From: Symbiodinium natans
Taxonomy: Eukaryota > Sar > Dinophyceae > Suessiales > Symbiodiniaceae
Assembly (NCBI GenBank): GCA_905221605.1
Contig: CAJNDS010002189.1
Coordinates: 174,472-209,471 of the forward strand
Direction: 5' to 3'
DNA: 35,000 nt
This document shows positions 34,617-35,000 of this stretch, piece after piece. The notes under the pieces are model-generated. The model did not search any database. It was not told the DNA's origin and worked only from the letters and a program-made list of their open reading frames with translations. Both the position numbers and the translations under genes were made by a program. Numbering within the stretch: position 1 is the stretch's first letter; each line of letters begins with the position of its first letter.

Positions 34617-35000
34617 TGTGTGTATATGTATGTACACATTTATTTAGGTATACATTCCATGATATTTATGTGTGTTCTTATAAGGGCCCCTAAATCCCAA
34701 GTACCGAGTCTGGCTCTCTCAAACTTTTCCGGTTTTCCTGTTTGCTTGTGGGAGGTCACCGACATCGACAGCTCCAACGAGATGAAGCTCTTGGAGAAGG
34801 CCTTGAGTTTGGGTCGTTCAGGGTTCGCGGTTTTCAGCCTTTTGAGTGTTTAGGGTGTAGGGTTTGGGGTTTAGGGTTTGGGGATTTTGTTTAAGGTTTG
34901 GGGTTTAGGGTTTGGGGTTTAGGGTTTGGGGTTTAGGGTTTGGGGTTTAGGGTTTGGGGATATGAGGTACCTAATTGGCCAACTCCCGACGAAGAGGTGC
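16059..35000 (+). CDS. Multi-pass membrane receptor-type protein: voltage-sensor-like module, extracytoplasmic loop, HAMP-like linker (partial, split gene)
   Basis: About 20 exons read in order on the plus strand. Hydrophobic segments VVALLLALFMPDIWVLAG, VLFTIELLLLSVIV and FFQLMDIFGTVSMIFDISFM are followed by an S4-like stretch with regularly spaced Arg/Lys (LMLLRAARAAK, VGARAGRLSR, VLRFLRFLPFL). Then come GIASMISGQLANL, VIPLFDIWTFPQT, a soluble segment (YSLQTWVNRL to SLIVHTTTFMA), a last membrane helix (FNMSTMLFIILIM-VFCGLALSSVV), a HAMP-like linker (VRPLERMLGTVRKIASTVF) and an acidic helical part (DIDSSNEMKLLEK). I recall this arrangement from predicted dinoflagellate membrane proteins; a nucleotide cyclase or similar signalling enzyme is inferred, since the catalytic part would lie beyond 35000. 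Most junctions are in phase and no disabling mutation was seen in the exons read. The 5' end is unknown; exons at 13-16 kb may belong to it. Confidence 0.85.
16685..16796. mobile_element. Element H, copy H2 (fold-back)
   Basis: A 112-bp stretch with ends CTTGGAGGTTCATGGGTAG / CTACCCATGAACCTGCAAG (one mismatch) in the intron 16155-18175. Interior differs from H1 except for short GGGTTA motifs. Confidence 0.75.
16894..17001. mobile_element. Fold-back element L1
   Basis: Inverted ends ACATGGGTAGTTTTC / GAGAACTACCCACATGT around about 75 bp. Short matches to the left end lie at 16244 and 10683. The open frames at 16731-16980 on both strands are produced by this hairpin and its neighbour H2. Confidence 0.55.
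17149..17232. repeat. CCCTAAA/CCCTGAA array
   Basis: Twelve units including three consecutive CCCTGAA, the same variant cluster seen at 3338-3360 and 23841-23860. Confidence 0.92.
17451..17525. mobile_element. Element A, copy A4 (short form)
   Basis: A 75-bp copy with ends CTTGCTAGCCCAG / CTGGGCCACCAAG and a perfect 4-bp flanking duplication TAGT. It lacks about 27 bp of the left interior present in A3. In the large intron after the S1-like exon. Confidence 0.85.
17642..17674. mobile_element. Element G fragment (3' end)
   Basis: Matches the right end of the fold-back element at 27610-27768 (GGTACCT...GTTCCCTACTAAGAACC). Its left side is cut off at CCCTAAA-like sequence (17620-17640). Confidence 0.65.
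18176..18222 (+). CDS. Membrane-protein exon: S2-like helix
   Basis: After CGCCAAG the frame reads VLFTIELLLLSVIVR, a membrane helix with one acidic residue as in S2 helices of voltage sensors. The donor is ambiguous (GA at 18220, or AG|CT at 18223, where AGCT is repeated at the next exon). One further small exon may be missing before 19549. Confidence 0.78.
18401..18530. repeat. CCCTAAA array
   Basis: About 18 units with single variants (CCCTAGA, CCCCAAA), in the intron 18223-19548. Confidence 0.95.
18679..18898. repeat. CCCCCCT array (C-rich strand on plus)
   Basis: About 220 bp made almost only of runs of 6-15 C separated by single T. It produces spurious Pro-rich frames on plus and Gly-rich frames on minus. 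The G-rich complement has many G runs and could form quadruplexes. Confidence 0.97.
19418..19473. repeat. Repeat J, copy J1
   Basis: GTAGGTAACCTTTAACCTT ... AAGGTTAACCT, a small inverted structure shared with 19687-19777 about 270 bp away. Confidence 0.6.
19549..19574 (+). CDS. Membrane-protein exon: FFQLMDIF
   Basis: Twenty-six bases from CCTCAG to a GC donor (TTTG^GCCGGG). FFQLMDIFG joins by phase to GTVSMIFDIS in the next exon, giving the start of an S3-like helix. Confidence 0.82.
19687..19777. mobile_element. Repeat J, copy J2 (fold-back)
   Basis: A 91-bp stretch with outer ends CTTAGTAGTGGAGTAG / CTACTGGACAACTAAG (imperfect) and inner AACCTTTAACCTTT / AAAGGTTAACCTTT. In the intron 19575-19942, whose other content is a TTTAGGG array at 19871-19936. 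Confidence 0.65.
19943..20004 (+). CDS. Membrane-protein exon: TVSMIFDISFMLG
   Basis: Sixty-two bases from TCCGAG to a GT donor (CAA^GTAGCC). Reads GTVSMIFDISFMLG then VAADEPQ: the end of the S3-like helix and the start of the loop to S4. Phase is consistent on both sides. Confidence 0.87.
20038..20446. repeat. TTTTTAGGG (9-mer) variant array
   Basis: Units of the form TTT(N)AGGG: mixed TTTATAGGG, TTTATGGGG, TTTCTAGGG and TTTATAAGG on the left give way to a homogeneous TTTTTAGGG block (about 20290-20396). Translated it yields repeated GFL or VFR motifs, which are artefacts. In the intron 20005-20707. Confidence 0.95.
20708..20770 (+). CDS. Membrane-protein exon: S4-like, first part
   Basis: Twenty-one codons from GCCAAG to a GC donor (AAG^GCAGGG): ASNSADATANLM then LLRAARAAK. 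The basic residues spaced by three or four begin the S4-like helix completed in the next two exons. Confidence 0.9.
20818..21104. repeat. CCCCTAAA (8-mer) array
   Basis: About 32 CCCCTAAA units with a few CCCCCAAA, bounded by two to three CCCTAAA units at each end. The same intron has TTTAGGGG units at 21211-21300, the inverted counterpart of the same 8-mer. Confidence 0.96.
21701..21730 (+). CDS. Membrane-protein exon: VGARAGRLSR
   Basis: Ten codons from CTGGCAG to a GC donor (GCAAGG). Continues the S4-like stretch in frame with both neighbours: AARAAK-VGARAGRLSR-VLRFLRF. Confidence 0.9.
22253..22314 (+). CDS. Membrane-protein exon: VLRFLRFLPFL
   Basis: From GCCGAG to a GT donor (CCAA^GTCGGG). 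Reads VLRFLRFLPFLAGGDKQDET and two bases of a Lys codon. Ends the S4-like helix and starts the linker to the next membrane part. Confidence 0.9.
22378..22544. repeat. CCCTAAG array changing to CCCTAAA
   Basis: About ten CCCTAAG units followed by CCCTAAA units, in the intron 22315-23118. A similar CCCTAAG block lies at 32742-32832. Confidence 0.95.
22679..22790. mobile_element. Element C, copy C1 (MITE-like)
   Basis: A 112-bp element starting CTTTGTGGTGCTTTACTG and ending GTGCAGCCAAG, flanked by AAGA on both sides (4-bp duplication). Contains an inner hairpin (CTTAGTAAGGCAGCTA / TAGCTGCCCTCCTAAG). A second copy is at 24315-24429. Ends CTT..G/CCAAG resemble element A. Confidence 0.85.
22975..23083. 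mobile_element. Element D, copy D2
   Basis: AT-rich element sharing its right end with 8690-8845. Left-end CTATCCCCTTGGGAAT is partly inverted relative to the right end ATTAAGGTTCTAAGGGGAGTATAG. Confidence 0.6.
23119..23164 (+). CDS. Membrane-protein exon: GIASMISGQLANLS
   Basis: From ATCAAG; one base completes the Lys codon of the previous exon, then TGIASMISGQLANLS. The donor is unclear because GCAG is repeated at 23165 and 23285. A longer reading frame continues to 23443 but loses family-like sequence. Confidence 0.7.
23289..23329 (+). CDS. Possible membrane-protein exon: S5-like
   Basis: After TTGCAG the frame reads NTLATLMLCCLLW, hydrophobic, placed where an S5-like helix is expected before VIPLFDIWTF. 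The 3' end does not fit phase cleanly, so the boundaries are doubtful. Confidence 0.45.
23806..23905. repeat. CCCTAAA/CCCTGAA array
   Basis: Fourteen units with a block of CCCTGAA. With the TTTAGGG array at 24001-24087 it forms an inverted pair about 95 bp apart. CCCTAAA follows again at 24170-24258, then element C2 and TTTAGGG at 24505-24572. No exon is seen in 23330-24877. Confidence 0.93.
24001..24087. repeat. TTTAGGG array
   Basis: Twelve perfect units in the intron upstream of the VIPLFDIW exon. Confidence 0.96.
24315..24429. mobile_element. Element C, copy C2 (MITE-like)
   Basis: A 115-bp copy flanked by TGAC on both sides (4-bp duplication). Same ends and same inner hairpin as C1, with a few small indels. 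Confidence 0.87.
24878..24916 (+). CDS. Membrane-protein exon: VIPLFDIWTFPQT
   Basis: Thirteen codons after GACGAG. The intron seems to start GA (GACGGGG), and GAC is repeated at the start of the next exon, so the cut could slide. Forms the end of a membrane helix and the start of an extracytoplasmic segment. Confidence 0.85.
25096..25151 (+). CDS. Membrane-protein exon: DYSLQTWVNRLSNNIDEG
   Basis: From TTTGCAG to a GC donor (GGCAG^GCACC). Reads DYSLQTWVNRLSNNIDEG plus two bases of an Arg codon. Start of the soluble extracytoplasmic part. Confidence 0.87.
25207..25285. mobile_element. Element E, copy E1
   Basis: GGGTAACATTTT...TTTAAGGGTAC...CAATAAGGAATA is shared with 29211-29252. The right end (ATACTATCCCAACC) is an imperfect inverse of the left. 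In the intron 25152-26201, which otherwise holds GC-rich unique sequence with a 171-codon minus-strand frame (25566-26081) that I do not accept as a gene. Confidence 0.5.
26202..26238 (+). CDS. Membrane-protein exon: YDDTMAELELMK
   Basis: From GACGCAG; one base completes Arg, then YDDTMAELELMK. The donor looks like GA (AAG^GAGAAG), with AGGA repeated at the next acceptor (CAG^GAT). Confidence 0.82.
26474..26491 (+). CDS. Membrane-protein micro-exon: DFYTRY
   Basis: An 18-base exon between CCGCAG and a GT donor (TAC^GTCCCC). It joins in phase as LMK-DFYTRY-AYGPYRSCMG. A longer reading to 26501 is open, but the short form gives the better continuous sequence. Confidence 0.7.
26597..27107. repeat. 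Longest CCCTAAA array (about 510 bp)
   Basis: About 72 units, nearly perfect, with occasional CCTAAA, CCCTAA or CACTAAA variants and a CCCTAAG pair near the left end. A TTTAGGG array follows at 27212-27262, so the two are inverted across about 105 bp of unique sequence. In the intron 26492-27785. Confidence 0.97.
27420..27449. repeat. Repeat B, copy B1
   Basis: TTGGGATGTTCCCCC then TTATACTA(G/A)CAGTCC; the same 30 bp occurs at 30772-30801 and, interrupted by telomeric repeats, at 32510-32591. Confidence 0.85.
27610..27768. mobile_element. Element G, copy G1 (fold-back)
   Basis: A 159-bp stretch with 24-bp inverted ends, 21 of 24 matching (GGTTCTTCGTAGGGAGTGAG / CATTCCCTACTAAGAACC). It ends 17 bases before an exon. 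No reading frame. Confidence 0.78.
27786..27813 (+). CDS. Membrane-protein exon: AYGPYRSCM
   Basis: From GCCGAG to a GC donor (ATGG^GCGTCGCC). The first intron bases GCGTCGCC nearly match the next exon's first bases GCGTCACG. Reads AYGPYRSCMG, extracytoplasmic, with a Cys. Confidence 0.85.
28094..28200. mobile_element. Element F, copy F2
   Basis: Left end AAAGGAGGGAACC and interior (GGGGCTACTTAGGTA, GGACTATGTAAGGTATATA) match F1 at 6848-6984; the right end is diverged. In the intron 27814-29027, which also has TTTAGGG at 27875-27940 and 28285-28330 and several unassigned overlapping frames at 28340-28820. Confidence 0.65.
29028..29077 (+). CDS. Membrane-protein exon: VTAFDCTTNPTGIAAQ
   Basis: From TTTCAG; completes the Gly codon and reads VTAFDCTTNPTGIAAQ. 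The end at a GT donor (CAA^GTCGCG) is a guess; the frame stays open for another 11 codons. Confidence 0.65.
29111..29190. repeat. TTTAGGG array
   Basis: Eleven units including two TTTGGGG and a TTTGGGGC variant, just after the preceding exon. Element E2 (29211-29252) follows, then GTTTAAGGTTT-like degenerate sequence to 29500. Confidence 0.92.
29864..30181. repeat. CCCTAAA array with CCCGAAA and CCCCTAAACCCC units
   Basis: About 45 units; the right half shows a repeating pattern of CCCTAAA, CCCCAAA and CCCCTAAA, suggesting a higher-order unit of about 22 bp. It ends about 15 bases before an exon. Confidence 0.95.
30197..30274 (+). CDS. Membrane-protein exon: PPAPPRLSASLIVHTTTFMA
   Basis: The frame reads SVPNRH, then PPAPPRLSASLIVHTTTFMA, to a GT donor (GCC^GTCGGC). 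The 5' edge is uncertain (AAG at 30196 is the nearest fitting acceptor). It is squeezed between a CCCTAAA array on the left and a TTTAGGG array on the right. Confidence 0.8.
30298..30381. repeat. TTTAGGG array
   Basis: Twelve units (one TTTAGGA) starting 24 bases after the exon end; inverse orientation to the array left of that exon. Confidence 0.95.
30772..30801. repeat. Repeat B, copy B2
   Basis: Uninterrupted copy of the 30-bp sequence seen at 27420-27449, differing at one base. Confidence 0.85.
30888..30917 (+). CDS. Membrane-protein exon: VQVNMHAPNQ
   Basis: Thirty bases from CTTTCAG to a GT donor (CAG^GTAGAG). Joins in frame to neighbours: TTTFMA-VQVNMHAPNQ-AAFNM. Confidence 0.83.
31105..31149 (+). 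CDS. Membrane-protein exon: last TM helix, first half
   Basis: From CTGCAG to a GC donor (ATG^GCCGTG). Reads AAFNMSTMLFIILIM, continued as VFCGLALSSVV in the next exon, together a membrane helix leading to the cytoplasmic side. Confidence 0.88.
31363..31465. mobile_element. Element K, copy K2
   Basis: Copy of the element at 5768-5860 without the telomere-like middle. In the intron 31150-32041, which also holds a CCCTAAA/CCCCTAA array at 31514-31617 and TTTAGGG runs at 31724-31757 and 31931-32009. Confidence 0.65.
31931..32009. repeat. TTTAGGG array
   Basis: Eleven units, ending about 30 bases before an exon. Confidence 0.95.
32042..32086 (+). CDS. Membrane-protein exon: VFCGLALSSVVTDLA
   Basis: Fifteen codons from GCCGAG to a GC donor (GCA^GCCGGG). 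Second half of the last membrane helix and start of the HAMP-like linker. Confidence 0.9.
32315..32503. mobile_element. Element A, copy A5, split by a CCCTAAA array
   Basis: The left part (32315-32338, CTTGGTTGCCCAGTGG...) and right part (32424-32503, TGGTTCAAGGGTTCCCC... to ATGGTTGC) match copy A3, but about 85 bp of CCCTAAA repeat lie between them. The right terminal repeat is missing; repeat B3 begins a few bases later. Confidence 0.8.
32510..32591. repeat. Repeat B, copy B3, split by a TTTAGGG array
   Basis: TTGGGATGTTCCCCCT (32510-32525) and ACTAACAGTCC (32581-32591) are the two halves of repeat B, separated by TTTGGGG/TTTAGGG units at about 32530-32580. The uninterrupted copies are at 27420 and 30772. 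Confidence 0.8.
32632..32730. mobile_element. Fold-back element I1
   Basis: A 99-bp stretch with about 25-bp inverted ends (GATCAGGG, then CTTCGTAAGTAGGGTT / AACCCTACTTAGTAAG, then CCCTGATC). In the intron 32087-32865. Confidence 0.75.
32742..32853. repeat. CCCTAAG array changing to CCCTAAA
   Basis: Thirteen CCCTAAG units then three CCCTAAA, ending 13 bases before an exon. Confidence 0.96.
32866..32937 (+). CDS. Membrane-protein exon: HAMP-like linker
   Basis: Twenty-four codons from AACAG to a GT donor (GAG^GTGGCG): VRPLERMLGTVRKIASTVF then KFSAE. The R-P-L followed by regularly spaced hydrophobics resembles HAMP linkers, which pass signals from membrane helices to catalytic domains. Confidence 0.9.
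32977..33062. repeat. TTTAGGG array
   Basis: Twelve units, the last few degenerate (GTGTAGGG, TTTACGG), 40 bases after the exon end. Confidence 0.92.
33165..33860. repeat. AT-rich block with TA/TATG microsatellites
   Basis: TA- and TATG-type simple repeats at 33167-33272, 33451-33468 and 33814-33855 surround about 300 bp of very AT-rich sequence (33480-33780) quite unlike the rest of the window. No coding sequence recognised. It lies wholly within the intron 32938-33929. Confidence 0.85.
33930..33956 (+). CDS. Membrane-protein exon: VTAEQNDEE
   Basis: From CGGCAG; reads VTAEQNDEE to a GC donor (GAG^GCACAT). Continues KFSAE with acidic sequence. GTGACG at its start repeats GTGGCG at the start of the preceding intron. 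A longer exon up to about 33970 is possible. Confidence 0.72.
34335..34418. repeat. CCCTAAA array
   Basis: Twelve units with one CGCTAAA. A TTTAGGG-like block lies at 34009-34130 to its left, and a (TA)n/(TG)n microsatellite at 34580-34635 to its right. Bases 34440-34580 show no confirmed exon. Confidence 0.95.
34755..34799 (+). CDS. Membrane-protein exon: VTDIDSSNEMKLLEK
   Basis: Fifteen codons from GGGAG to a GC donor (AAG^GCCTTG). Acidic helix start after the HAMP-like linker. It is the last exon seen; the gene continues beyond the window. TTTAGGG/TTTGGGG alternating units follow to 34958. Confidence 0.85.

Noticed and set aside
1-35000. CRISPR-like array
   Set aside because: The short regular repeats are tandem telomeric units without unique spacers.

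Overview
The window looks like nuclear DNA of a dinoflagellate. The evidence is telomere-type TTTAGGG/CCCTAAA sequence throughout, tiny exons, introns that mostly begin with GC (some GT, a few GA) and end with AG before a G-starting exon, and protein fragments that match conserved families only after long repeat-filled introns are removed. I cannot name the genus; a Symbiodiniaceae-like alga is a guess. None of the long open reading frames is a gene by itself. The coding content is in exons of about 15-95 bases, all on the plus strand.

Gene 1 (core 4304-10189, with weaker exons upstream to about 1997 and possibly downstream to about 12040) encodes RCL1, the RNA 3'-phosphate-cyclase-like nucleolar protein needed for 18S rRNA maturation. 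Ten core exons can be read in frame in family order, plus two short exons near the C-terminal side whose junction is ambiguous.

Gene 2 (clear from 16059 to the right edge, possibly starting in the 12-16 kb region) encodes a large membrane protein. It has a voltage-sensor-like set of membrane segments with an Arg/Lys-rich S4-like helix, an extracytoplasmic loop, another membrane helix, a HAMP-like linker and an acidic helical segment. It continues past the window. The layout suggests a receptor-type signalling enzyme, perhaps a class III nucleotide cyclase, but no catalytic domain is visible.

Nearly everything else is intron or spacer. Its main content is telomere-like arrays in both orientations, from short runs to about 510 bp, with local variants (CCCCTAAA, CCCTAAG, CCCTAGA, TTTTTAGGG). 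A second layer is short fold-back, MITE-like elements of 75-170 bp with terminal inverted repeats. Two families, here called A and C, show 4-bp target-site duplications. In at least three element copies a telomeric array sits inside the element, which shows directly that these arrays are insertions. Microsatellites, a CCCCCCT array and an AT-rich block make up the rest. No tRNA, rRNA, CRISPR or prokaryotic features were seen.
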